A DNA stretch of 64,000 nucleotides from Stagnimonas sp. Lineage in GTDB: Bacteria > Pseudomonadota > Gammaproteobacteria > Nevskiales > Nevskiaceae. Of this stretch, positions 10,100 to 18,909 are shown one piece after another (the stretch's first letter is position 1; every line of letters starts with the position of its first letter). The stretch covers positions 1-64,000 of the forward strand of contig JAUYNO010000048.1 in NCBI GenBank assembly GCA_030696045.1, given 5' to 3'. Position numbers and translations under genes: made by a program. The notes under the pieces were generated by a model. The model had not been told where the DNA came from, did not search any database, and was given only the letters and a program-made list of their open reading frames with translations.

Positions 10100-10101
10100 G
10101 C
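10041..10101 (+). repeat. Copy 1 of ~60 bp imperfect direct repeat (3' end of the DUF305 gene)
   Basis: tcgtcgactcgcagacgcgtgagattgcgcagatgaaggccttcctggcccgcaagtgagc recurs at 14832-14891. Confidence 0.9.
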
Positions 10102-10150
10102 AGCCATCCCGCGGCTTGGCATCGTCCTTTCCATTACGGCCCGCTTCCGA

Positions 10151-10516
10151 TTAGGCGAATAATGGAAAGCTTTCCATTATTCGCCGGGGGCGAACTCCAG
10201 CCGGTCGAACTGCTCGGGCTCGCACACGCGTAGCTGCACTGCGAACCGCTTGACGCCTGTTGTACCCATGGGCAAGGCCGTGGCTATCCACCAGGTCCTG
10301 GTCGCACGCCGAGGTGTGAGCCGGTGGTCGGGGTGGGGGAATTTGCTCGGGCGAGCCGGTGGTCACCCCGGGGGAGTCTGACGGCATCCCCTTGCGTGCG
10401 TACCCCCGGATGGTCTTGCGGTCGATGCCGGTGGCACGGGCGATCTCCCGGTCGCTCTTGCTCAGCGCCAGCAGTGTCTGAATGGCGGTTTGCTTGTTGG
10501 GCTTCAAGACGTTCAA
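10151..10516 (-). mobile_element. IS21-type IstA N-terminal remnant
   Basis: LKPNKQTAIQTLLALSKSDREIARATGIDRKTIRGYARKGM is an IstA-type HTH start; remainder frame-damaged. Confidence 0.75.
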
Positions 10517-10648
10517 CTCCTGGACCTCCGCGTGTTCGGGAGGTCAGTTCACGTCCTGTCCAAAGGGGGCCGGCGGCGCCGGTCTTGCAACCCTTCCCCG
10601 ATCTGACACGCTGACGGTCACGATCAACGCAGCGGTAGCGGGTGGCAG

Positions 10649-13138
10649 TCAGTCAGCGAGCGGACGCGATGCGAGCCAGCGGCGCAGTTCGTCGATGAGC
10701 GCGGCGCTCTCGGGCAGATGCGGCGACTCGGCATCGAGAATTCGCAAGAAGCCGCGTTGCTTCAAGGCCGTGATGGCGCTCGCGCCACTGGGGTCGCCCT
10801 GCGCCTCGGCTGCATCCGCCACGATGTCGATGAGGCGTTCCATCGCGTGCAGGCGTCCCAGCAGGTAGTCGTTTTCCCGATAGCTGCGCGAGAAGAGCCC
10901 TGCGAAATGGGCTACGCTCAGGCCCTTCAGGGTCGTTCCGGCGGCAAACCCTTGAAATGTGGCCGCGTCTTGCGGACTGATGCGGTCGACCCGGATGTAG
11001 TTGAACTCGCCGCCTTCGCGCCACGTCATCACCGGGAAAGTCAGCACGTCCCAATAGGGAAAGCCGACATGGTCGGCCAGCAGCGCGGTCATGCTGCCGG
11101 GATATTCGCCTTGCCTTTTCTCCAGCGCCGAATCCAAGGCGTGCGTTTCGGAGCTCAGATTCATCTCCTTTGCCAGCAGCGAAAGCAGATCGTTGATTTC
11201 CGCGCCATGGTCCTGTGCATAACGCCGTGCATGGCCGTGAAGATCGTTCATCTGCCCTGGCGAGGGAGACATCTGGAACACTCGCGCGACCGTTTCGCGG
11301 ATCGCGGGGCTGTAGAAGGCCGGCGATTCGCGCTGCCGCAGTCGATCCAGGTGGTCGTACAGAGTGCGCTTGAATGCGCCGATCGCCGGCACGTGGCGGG
11401 CCTGGATTTGCGCTTCATCGGCAGTGGCATACGCCCGGTTCTGTCCCTCGATCAGCAGGTACAGCCGGCGCTTTCGGAAATCCAGATCGAAATCGGTGAG
11501 GAAGCGTTGCCAACGTGTGGGCTGCACCTGCTCCGTCTCCGCGAGTGCTGCCCCGCTGCGATCTTCGTTGGCGTAAACATGGGCGGTTTCCGTTGCCCAG
11601 GCATCGATGACCGCAGTGATTGCGCGGGCGAAAGGCGACTCGGGCCGGACGCCGCGCAGATCGGCGATCAGGCGGCTGATGAATGCGCGCACCGACCCCA
11701 GCTTCAAACCCACATAGGTGGCGTAGGCGAAGCCCGCGTCACGCACCGCATTGGTGTTGGCCTGCAAGCGCCAGGCTTGTAAACGCTGTGCCGTGACGGG
11801 GCCGAACTCACCCCCTATGATGGCGTCCACGAATTGGCTGATCTGCGGCCGCGCGCCGTCGATGAGGTCGCGCAGCCGCTGCACCTGCTGGTTGTAGGAA
11901 GCCACCCAGGCCAGCTCCTCCGTGATCGGTTCCGCCCGCGGAATGTCCGACAAGGCGGCTTTCAGCGTCGCGAAAAATCCCGGTTTGCCAGGACGCAAGC
12001 CGCCGCCGGCGACCGCAGGGTCGGGATCGACATACACCAGCCTCCGGTCGATCTGGCGGTACGCGGGTCTTCCGTGAATGGCTCGAATGGCCTCGTGGAA
12101 CGGCCGGTTGCTGAGCACGCCGCCGTCGATGAAGGGCACGCTTGCCGCGTCGATATTCAGGTCGGCGTAGCCTTCGAAGTGACGGGCGAGAAACTCGCCT
12201 CGACCCGGCCATGACAACTCCCGCTCGCGCAGCAATCGGTCGATTTCGAGCAATTGCACCGGGGGAAACGCGCCGGGGAACGACGACGTCGCACGGGCTG
12301 CGAATGCCAAGGCCGGCGCATGGTCCAGCGTGAAATCGCTCTTCGCCGGCCCGCCGACGGCGTGGCGATAGGTGAAATGCAGAACGTGGCGGTGCTCCCG
12401 GTCATGGATCACGGGTGGGTCGTGAATGTTGATCGGCTCCTGGCGGCCGTAGAAATCGGTGAGGGAAACGAACAGGTCCAGTTGCTGCCCGGGCGGCAAG
12501 AGTGAAGCACGTTCATCCTTCGGCTCGCCCATGGACGTCACGGCGTCATACATGAATGCGGCCATTCGCGCGCCGTCGAGCGGCGGCTCGAACCAGCGCG
12601 AGCGCAGAAACATCGACAGCTTCGCGCGTGCTTGCGCGTCCCGGGCCAGTTCATGCCGGCCGAATGCACCCAGCGACCAGATCGCCGGACGCAGGATGAA
12701 CTTGCTCCAGCGGCTCGGTCGCACCTGCGGCGAGATCAGCTCCGAAATATCCGACTTGTCGAGCCAGAGGTTCGTCAGCTGCCCGGTCGGAAGATCGTGG
12801 CTGAGAGCGCGCGCCAGCATGGTGCCGTTGATGCCTCCTGCCGATGCGCCGGCGATGATGTCCACGACCACACGCAGGTCGACGCTTCGGCCGACGTCGC
12901 GCAGCAGTTCGTAATACACGTCCTCGGTATCGGACGCATCATGCTCGGCGGCGGGCGTCTTCGAGTAGGATGATTCAAGACGGGCGACATGACCGGAAAC
13001 CTCGTGGAGCGCCTTGGATGCGCGCACCAGCTTCAGGATTTCCCGGCTGACGCCATGCATGTACACCGCCAGCGACACGCCGCCGAAGCACACGAGCGCG
13101 ATGCGTAGTTCTCGTTCCCTCACAACGTGCCTTCCCAC
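10649..13138 (-). CDS. Patatin-like phospholipase-domain protein (829 aa)
   Basis: ELRIALVCFGGVSLAVYMHGVSREI...IAGASAGGINGTMLARAL...FIDGGVLSNRPFHEAI. Confidence 0.88.
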   Translation of the reverse strand: MGRHVVRERELRIALVCFGGVSLAVYMHGVSREILKLVRASKALHEVSGHVARLESSYSKTPAAEHDASDTEDVYYELLRDVGRSVDLRVVVDIIAGASAGGINGTMLARALSHDLPTGQLTNLWLDKSDISELISPQVRPSRWSKFILRPAIWSLGAFGRHELARDAQARAKLSMFLRSRWFEPPLDGARMAAFMYDAVTSMGEPKDERASLLPPGQQLDLFVSLTDFYGRQEPINIHDPPVIHDREHRHVLHFTYRHAVGGPAKSDFTLDHAPALAFAARATSSFPGAFPPVQLLEIDRLLRERELSWPGRGEFLARHFEGYADLNIDAASVPFIDGGVLSNRPFHEAIRAIHGRPAYRQIDRRLVYVDPDPAVAGGGLRPGKPGFFATLKAALSDIPRAEPITEELAWVASYNQQVQRLRDLIDGARPQISQFVDAIIGGEFGPVTAQRLQAWRLQANTNAVRDAGFAYATYVGLKLGSVRAFISRLIADLRGVRPESPFARAITAVIDAWATETAHVYANEDRSGAALAETEQVQPTRWQRFLTDFDLDFRKRRLYLLIEGQNRAYATADEAQIQARHVPAIGAFKRTLYDHLDRLRQRESPAFYSPAIRETVARVFQMSPSPGQMNDLHGHARRYAQDHGAEINDLLSLLAKEMNLSSETHALDSALEKRQGEYPGSMTALLADHVGFPYWDVLTFPVMTWREGGEFNYIRVDRISPQDAATFQGFAAGTTLKGLSVAHFAGLFSRSYRENDYLLGRLHAMERLIDIVADAAEAQGDPSGASAITALKQRGFLRILDAESPHLPESAALIDELRRWLASRPLAD

Positions 13139-13317
13139 ATCTGGTCCGCCATCGCTGTCAGAAAGCGAAGGGTCCGATAACGACGTTGTCCGTCGATGCG
13201 CGCTTCAAAGACTCGCGGTGGAGCGCTATGTCGGCGCAAGACGGGCACCGCCGCCGCAACGTTCACGGCCACAGCTTAGGGCTTCGGTTTTCTATGCCAC
13301 CCGGTGGCCGACCATGT

Positions 13318-14109
13318 TCAATTTGCCGGCTCCATCTTGGTGACGATGAATAGACGCGCTTGCAGTACGCCGGTAAAGCGAACCTTGTCTCCCGGTTCGA
13401 CCTGATCGAGCATGGATGCGTCCTTCACCGAATACGCCGCAGTTGTGGCTGGCATGTCAAGGCTCGAGATGGAGGCGTGTTTCAGCGTGACCTTCCCGGA
13501 GGCCTTGTCGACGGCGCGAACTTCGCCGTCGAAGAACAGCGGCTGTAGCTTGAGCGCGCCGCGCTCCAAATTTGTCGAAGCGCCACGTGCCGGTGATGAC
13601 ACGTCCCCGTGACTGTGCTGCGTGAAGGCGGCACCCGACCAAGCGAAGGCCAGAATCAGGCTCACGCGCTTTATCGATTCCCTTGTCTTGGATCGCGTGT
13701 AGCTGCTGGGTACGTTGGTCGGAGAAGCTCCCAGCGCACGGACCATGCTGTTGAGTGCGCTGGTGCTGGTAGTCGCCCCCGTGCGTTCGACCGTCCCTTC
13801 ATCTGCGTTCAACGTGCCGTAGATCGCAACGGGCGTGCCCAGTCTGTTGAAGCTTCTGCCCTCCGCCAGGACCGTTGCGGGCGTTTCCTTCGCCTCACGC
13901 GCCTCACTATGGGGTGCCGGCACTTCCCGCGTTGTCGCTACCTGTTCGCGGCTGCCCTGGATCAGTGTTGGAAGCTGCCGAACCGCCGGCTTCAGCGCAT
14001 CGACTTCCGCCCTTAGGCGCTGCGCATCGTCCACAGCGCCGGCACCGAGCGACACTCCGGCTACGCCCGCGCGCATCGCCGCTCGGTGCAATTGCTGTAT
14101 GGTTTTCAT
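13318..14109 (-). CDS. Chimeric ORF: truncated porin N-terminus joined in frame to a CusF-like copper-binding domain
   Basis: N-part RLRAEVDALK...GTPVAIYGTLNADEGTVERTGATTSTSAL is porin-like; C-part GEVRAVDKASGKVTLKHASISSLDMPATTAAYSVKD...GDKVRFTG is CusF-like. Confidence 0.7.
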   Translation of the reverse strand: MKTIQQLHRAAMRAGVAGVSLGAGAVDDAQRLRAEVDALKPAVRQLPTLIQGSREQVATTREVPAPHSEAREAKETPATVLAEGRSFNRLGTPVAIYGTLNADEGTVERTGATTSTSALNSMVRALGASPTNVPSSYTRSKTRESIKRVSLILAFAWSGAAFTQHSHGDVSSPARGASTNLERGALKLQPLFFDGEVRAVDKASGKVTLKHASISSLDMPATTAAYSVKDASMLDQVEPGDKVRFTGVLQARLFIVTKMEPAN

Positions 14110-14250
14110 ATGCGCCACCCCTCCAGAACAGAGCCGATAGTTAGTTGTTCGAATGGCACTGCAGAAGCCGCGCCCGCCGGTCGCGTGCGACGTCAATACA
14201 TCGCGAACGGTTCAGCGCGAATGGTGCTTCAATACTGCTTACCAGAAGAT

Positions 14251-14274
14251 GACGATCGGATTACAAGACGGCCT
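14251..14274 (-). promoter_or_regulatory. Degenerate CopR-type box upstream of the porin-CusF chimera
   Basis: Minus strand AGGCCGTCTTGTAATCCGATCGTC; keeps TTGTAAT-N6-GTC, loses TRAC. Confidence 0.45.
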
Positions 14275-14449
14275 GGAAAATCTGAGCAGCGCTTGACGGA
14301 GTTCGTGCACCCACAAGGCAAGGCGCGCTTCTTGAAAGTCCACCAATACCGGATCGCGCCGTTCAAAATGACCGCGAGCGGGCCGGTGATTCGTCTAGAA
14401 CCCCCGCGAATCAATCAGGCAGGCGGACTTCACCACCTTGCGGCGCGGG

Positions 14450-14826
14450 CGCCACCCGCTGCTGCGCTGGTTGGCACCATGGGCTACAACCGCGCCGACT
14501 TTGTGAAGAGGAATGTGGCATCACAGCCCAGGCTGTGCCGCCCTTACCGGGCCATGACCAAAGGCAAGGGCGAGTGTTTCAACTCCTACCTCAAAGGCAG
14601 CTTCGTCGTGCCGCTGACCGCCATGTGGAAGCGACCGGCCCCGGGGCTGGGGGGCCGACGTTGCCAACGTTCACGTTAGGCGCTGGCTGGGCGAGACCGC
14701 CAACGCCCGCCTGCATGCGACCACGGAGGCCGTGCCAGCGATGCGCCTGGCCGAGAAGTGCGCCGTCATGCTGGCTGCGCCAGCGCCGAGGGCGCGACGA
14801 CCGATTGCCAAGCGCGTGCCACCTTA
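14450..14826 (+). mobile_element. IS21-type IstA internal/C-terminal remnant, frameshifted
   Basis: PRLCRPYRAMTKGKGECFNSYLKGSFVVPL then, after frameshift, DVANVHVRRWLGETANARLHATTEAVPAMRLAEK. Confidence 0.8.
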
Positions 14827-14831
14827 GTGGC

Positions 14832-14891
14832 TCGTCGATCCGCTGACGCGTGAGATTGCGCAGATAAGGTTTTCCTGGCCCGCAAGTGAGC
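14832..14891 (+). repeat. Copy 2 of DUF305 3'-end direct repeat
   Basis: tcgtcgatccgctgacgcgtgagattgcgcagataaggttttcctggcccgcaagtgagc. Confidence 0.9.
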
Positions 14892-14978
14892 TGTCGCGCT
14901 GCCAGGCAGACATTCGCGAAATGCTCGCCTGCCCGCCGGACGCAGCTGCCATCACAGGGCCCAAATTCAATGGGTGGC

Positions 14979-16559
14979 TCAGAATTCAACCGGCGCGGAT
15001 ACGGGATTCCAGGTAGTGTGCTTGTACTCAGCGTGACCAGCTCCGCCAAATTCGGCATGCTGGTGCATCGCGATGGAGCGGATCTGCACCTCGAAGATCG
15101 ACCCGTTGGAAGCGCGCACCGACGTGTGCAGGCTGCGATAACCATTGGGCTTTGGCTGTGCGATATAGTCCTTGAAGCGCCCAACGAGCGGTGCGTAGAT
15201 ATCGTGGACCACACCCAGCGCGTGGTAGCAATCCGCCTCCGTCGGCACGACGATTCGCAACGCGATCAGGTCGTGGACCTGGTCGAAGGTCAGGTCCTTT
15301 TCGCGAATCTTTTTCCAGATACCCGCCGGGTGCTTGATGCGATGACTGATCTCGACATAGGAAGCGGCCCGTAGGTTCAGCGCATCACCGATCTCTGCAT
15401 TGCAGGCCTCGACCAGAGCGTCCAGTTTGGGCCGCTGCGCCTGCAGCTGGTCCTTGATCTCACGATACTGCACCGGTTCGAGCACGCGCAAGGCAGCGTC
15501 TTCAAGGCTCATGCGCAGGCCAGGCTGGCCAAGACGCTCCGCCTGTTCCGCATCACGATCCCATGTGATCTGCGCCAAAGCTCGGACCTCGTCATCCCCC
15601 GGTTCGGCGACGCGAAGTCGTTGCAGCCGTGTCTGAAGCCGTGTGAGCACGATGACTCGTTCGAAAGGTTCGCTCGAACTCCCGCTCGATGGCAGTGCAT
15701 TGAGGTGCGGCTGAATTGCACTCCGGTGGAAATCGGTATGCGCTTCGCCATCCGCGGCGTAAGCACGCCTTTGAGCGGCGACAAGCCGCTCGGCGGTTAC
15801 GCCAAGTTCCTGACCGAGGGCGCGAAAACGCCAGCCTAGCCAGCGAACTTCCCAGGCCCCACCGGGGTCCGGCATACCGTCCCAATAGCCCAGTTCCATT
15901 TTGCGGACGCCGCGCAACAGGCGGTCAATCGGTCCAGTGATCTCACGCCGGATCGCCACGAATAGCAATGCCAGGATCAGCAGCGCAGTGAGGCCGATGT
16001 GTGCCGCCCAGGCACGCCAGCGCCGTGAACGATCCGCAGACAGGTCGGTGCTGTCCTGGGTCACCACCAGCTTCACTTCTTCGGATCCAAATGCGGGAGA
16101 AACCAACGGGGCCGACGAAGTCAGCAATGGCGGTTCGGGGCCACGCGCTCCCGTGGTGACCAGCACTCGACCGGTGGAATCAAGGACCGCAAGGTTGTGA
16201 TGGGCATGTCCTCGATCCTGATACGAAGAGTGAAAGCGCGCCACGGCGGCCAGTGCATCCTCTCGCGTTGACGCCGCCCGCAACTCCGCAACCGCCGGGC
16301 TCAGAGATGCTGACAGCAGGGCCTGCCGCTCGCCCAGCTCGGCTCGCAGATCTAGGATCAGTTGCGTCCCGGTCAGCGCTGCCATCACCCCCACAACGAT
16401 CGAAGTAGTCAGAAGGCCCAGGCGCAACCCCAAGCTTGGTCCGCGACGCGGCGGTGGTGCGTCTGAAACGCCTGCCCCAGTCGCCGGCCGGGCCGCGGCA
16501 GCGCGGGCGAAACCGCCTTTTCGGGGAAAGCGGCGAATACCAAGAGAGATGATCTTCAT
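14979..16559 (-). CDS. Membrane-anchored sensor (2 TM, HAMP-like) fused to RelA/SpoT (p)ppGpp synthetase domain
   Basis: TM GLRLGLLTTSIVVGVMAALTGTQLIL and AAHIGLTALLILALLFVAIRREITGPIDRLLRGVRKMELG; C-part EISHRIKHPAGIWKKIREKDLTFDQVHDLIALRIVVPTEADCYHALGVVHDIYAPLVGRFKDYIAQPKPNGYRSLHTSVRASNGSIFEVQIRSIAMHQHAEFGGAGHAEYK. Confidence 0.88.
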   Translation of the reverse strand: MKIISLGIRRFPRKGGFARAAAARPATGAGVSDAPPPRRGPSLGLRLGLLTTSIVVGVMAALTGTQLILDLRAELGERQALLSASLSPAVAELRAASTREDALAAVARFHSSYQDRGHAHHNLAVLDSTGRVLVTTGARGPEPPLLTSSAPLVSPAFGSEEVKLVVTQDSTDLSADRSRRWRAWAAHIGLTALLILALLFVAIRREITGPIDRLLRGVRKMELGYWDGMPDPGGAWEVRWLGWRFRALGQELGVTAERLVAAQRRAYAADGEAHTDFHRSAIQPHLNALPSSGSSSEPFERVIVLTRLQTRLQRLRVAEPGDDEVRALAQITWDRDAEQAERLGQPGLRMSLEDAALRVLEPVQYREIKDQLQAQRPKLDALVEACNAEIGDALNLRAASYVEISHRIKHPAGIWKKIREKDLTFDQVHDLIALRIVVPTEADCYHALGVVHDIYAPLVGRFKDYIAQPKPNGYRSLHTSVRASNGSIFEVQIRSIAMHQHAEFGGAGHAEYKHTTWNPVSAPVEF

Positions 16560-16812
16560 AGCCCGATATTCCGCCCATGGTGCGCCCCAGCGTGCGGCGA
16601 TCTGCCTTACGCCGGCCGTTTCGGAAGACGATAAATCCGTCGTCCCCGGCGGACCATGCGTTCGCAGTTTTCCGCCGGAGATCGAAGGGACTTGCCCGCG
16701 CTGCGACAGCGTCTACAGCATGTGTCCGGTACGAGAATGGAGAGCACGCTGCGCCAGAATACGATCCACGGCACCCCGCCGCAGGTCGCACAGCTCGACT
16801 CCGCGCCAGTGC

Positions 16813-17094
16813 TCAGGGGCCGCCGACTCTGTCCTTGAGTATCCGGTCAAGCCGGGCCGTCTCGTTGCCCACCATGCGAATGGTCTGGCCATCCTTTGCC
16901 TGCATCGGCAGGCCGTCATTCATCGCTACCACGCGGCCCAACGCATCCTCCATCGCCATCTTGCCATCGGTGAAGATGTACACGGTGGAGCCGTCTTTGA
17001 GGGGTACTGTCTTTTGGATTTCCCCTCGTTCGAAGGCAAAGGCGCCGGTGGCTGCGGCGCAGATCAGACCGGCGATGATGAAGTTTGTACGCAT
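16813..17094 (-). CDS. copK: CopK-family periplasmic copper-binding protein
   Basis: LKDGSTVYIFTDGKMAMEDALGRVVAMNDGLPMQAKDGQTIRMVGNETARLD; signal peptide MRTNFIIAGLICAAATGAFA. Confidence 0.9.
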   Translation of the reverse strand: MRTNFIIAGLICAAATGAFAFERGEIQKTVPLKDGSTVYIFTDGKMAMEDALGRVVAMNDGLPMQAKDGQTIRMVGNETARLDRILKDRVGGP

Positions 17095-17129
17095 GATTTT
17101 CTCTCCTAAGGAAAATGGTATTGCCGCTC

Positions 17130-17149
17130 GCAAGCCTTTCCCGACTTGC
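17130..17149 (-). promoter_or_regulatory. Leader inverted repeat GCAAG-tcgggaaagg-CTTGC before copK
   Basis: Same element as 8110 and 21050. Confidence 0.45.
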
Positions 17150-17186
17150 GAACACCAGTGTGGCCTTGCATTCATGACCGAAAACG

Positions 17187-17210
17187 GACGGGGCAATTAC
17201 AAATTGGTCA
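17187..17210 (-). promoter_or_regulatory. Putative CopR-type box TGACCAATTTGTAATTGCCCCGTC upstream of copK
   Basis: Matches in-window consensus. Confidence 0.65.
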
Positions 17211-17298
17211 TCAGGCGTGCTACGCGCCGTGTGGCCGGGTGCGGCTGGGCCAAGTTCGCAATCCAAAGCAAGCGCACAGTGGTGGACCGCACTCTGCA

Positions 17299-17679
17299 TC
17301 ACCGAATCCTCGCAGCAGGAACAGAAGCGTGGATGACGGGCCCGTCGCACGACGACGGATTCACATACACCGTTTCGCCCACTTCAATGTGGACCGATGG
17401 GGCCACCTGCACGGCCCGCTTCACGCTCTTCTCGTAGCCCCTGAATGTCACGACCGCAAACAACTGGCGCTCGCGCTGTTCCGGCGTCGCGTTCCGAATG
17501 CATCGGAAGAAGTCCGGGCGCTGAATCTGCGATGCAGGAGCGACTTGGACCACGCGCGCTTTGCGCCATCCATCGCGATAGTCGTATTTGCCCTCATACA
17601 GGGTCGTGCAACCCTGGAGCAGCACGACGACCCCTGCGCCATAAAGTACTCCTCTCAAGCCGCGAATGCTGGTCTTCAT
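17299..17679 (-). CDS. Lipoprotein of unknown function, paralog of 48387-48932
   Basis: GVVVLLQGCTTLYEGKYDYRDGWRKARVVQVAPAS; shared YE...F/Y..GWR.A.VV.VAPAS and PSC/GSC motifs. Confidence 0.75.
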   Translation of the reverse strand: MKTSIRGLRGVLYGAGVVVLLQGCTTLYEGKYDYRDGWRKARVVQVAPASQIQRPDFFRCIRNATPEQRERQLFAVVTFRGYEKSVKRAVQVAPSVHIEVGETVYVNPSSCDGPVIHASVPAARIR

Positions 17680-17785
17680 ACAACCTCCTTCGGTTCGGTA
17701 GGGCGGCGCCGGCAGACGGGCTGCTTACCCACCATGCCGAAAGGGCGCTCGGAAGACTGTGCGCTTAACTTCCTGACCGAAGGGC

Positions 17786-17809
17786 GACAAGCGGATTACA
17801 GGTTTGTTA
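17786..17809 (-). promoter_or_regulatory. Putative CopR-type box TAACAAACCTGTAATCCGCTTGTC
   Basis: Matches in-window consensus; upstream of lipoprotein 17299-17679. Confidence 0.6.
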
Positions 17810-17938
17810 TCGTCGAGGAACTCCCCTATCCAATGGGGAGTGCGCATGCGGCACGAGCTGTCGCGATGCGACTCAGGAGCTTGTCGCGCGGAGGATATGG
17901 CATCCCCGTTGGGCCAACAGTGGCTGGAACGCTGCGCA

Positions 17939-17962
17939 TTACGAATTTGTAATGTTCCTGTC
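17939..17962 (+). promoter_or_regulatory. Putative CopR-type box TTACGAATTTGTAATGTTCCTGTC
   Basis: Matches in-window consensus; upstream of the LysR-like fragment. Confidence 0.55.
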
Positions 17963-18206
17963 GAATTCCCGAAAGGTTGAACTGGCTACGCTGTGTCCTG
18001 CCCACTTTTGTTTAGAGGTCAGTTGTGTCAAGGAACGCTACAACGTCCGTGGAGACCCGCTCGTCATGACGCGAAGCTTTGCCCAGCGCCGGCTGAAGAA
18101 GAGCAGCCGCCGAGACACTCTGGTTGCCGGGCTGCCCACTGAAGCTTTTGACGCAGAGGCCAGAAACCTTGGCCTGTCCGGTTCGGCCGGTGAACGGCCC
18201 CAATAC

Positions 18207-18539
18207 ATGAACTTCGCCGGGATCGACGTGGTGTCGATTCGACTTGTTGTGGCCTGCGCCGAGCTCGGAAGCCTTTCCGCCGCTGCGCTGCATGCCAACA
18301 TTTCACTTTCGTGCGCTAGTCATCGCCTCACGACCGTCGAGAGCCGGTTCGGAGCCCGATTCTTTATGCGTGACCACCGAGGGCTCCATCTCACCCGAAG
18401 CGGCGCAATCTTTGTTGACCACGCGAATGCCGTTCTGGATGCGCTCCGGCGCATGCGCGACCAGCTCGCGGCACTAGAGTGCGCGGTCGAAATTGGCGGC
18501 CCCAATGTCATCAAGGCCTCGCCTGTCTCCAACGGATAG
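18207..18539 (+). CDS. Truncated LysR-type HTH domain protein (no effector domain)
   Basis: MNFAGIDVVSIRLVVACAELGSLSAAALHANISLSCASHRLTTVESRFGARFFMRDHRGLHLTRSGAIFVDHANAVLDAL; start uncertain. Confidence 0.65.
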   Translation: MNFAGIDVVSIRLVVACAELGSLSAAALHANISLSCASHRLTTVESRFGARFFMRDHRGLHLTRSGAIFVDHANAVLDALRRMRDQLAALECAVEIGGPNVIKASPVSNG

Positions 18540-18770
18540 CGATCGGTGTCTGACTGACCGTCAGAGCCGTGGCCTGTTCGGGGTAATTGCGAGAGCCTGA
18601 GATTCCTCAAGTGGCCTTTGGCGTTGGAGCCGAACGCGCCGCGCAGGCTCGTTCCGACCCTTGACGCCCCTCTTGTTATGAACGCTCGTCGCCTGTCTAC
18701 GCCGATGCGGCGGCGGGTCAGTTACGGACGACGGGATAAGCCGCCTGGCCGTGCGACGCAAACATTGGGA

Positions 18771-18808
18771 AAAAAGAAGGCCACGGAGCTGGAGTGTGCT
18801 CCGTGGCC
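18771..18808 (-). terminator. Rho-independent terminator downstream of porin gene
   Basis: GGCCACGGAG-ctggagtgtg-CTCCGTGGCC 10-bp stem followed by T-tract on the minus strand. Confidence 0.8.
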
Positions 18809-18909
18809 AAGAGACCGGTGGAGAAACTTGCAATTTCGGCCGGTCGGGATAACTCTCTTATTGGATCGCAGCTCGACTCGCGATCCCTGGTGGTGGGATG
18901 CCGCCAGCC

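Noticed and set aside
10126-10150. ATTACGGCCCGCTTCC as another CopR-type box
   Set aside because: Lacks the TRAC half and the N6-GTC spacing.
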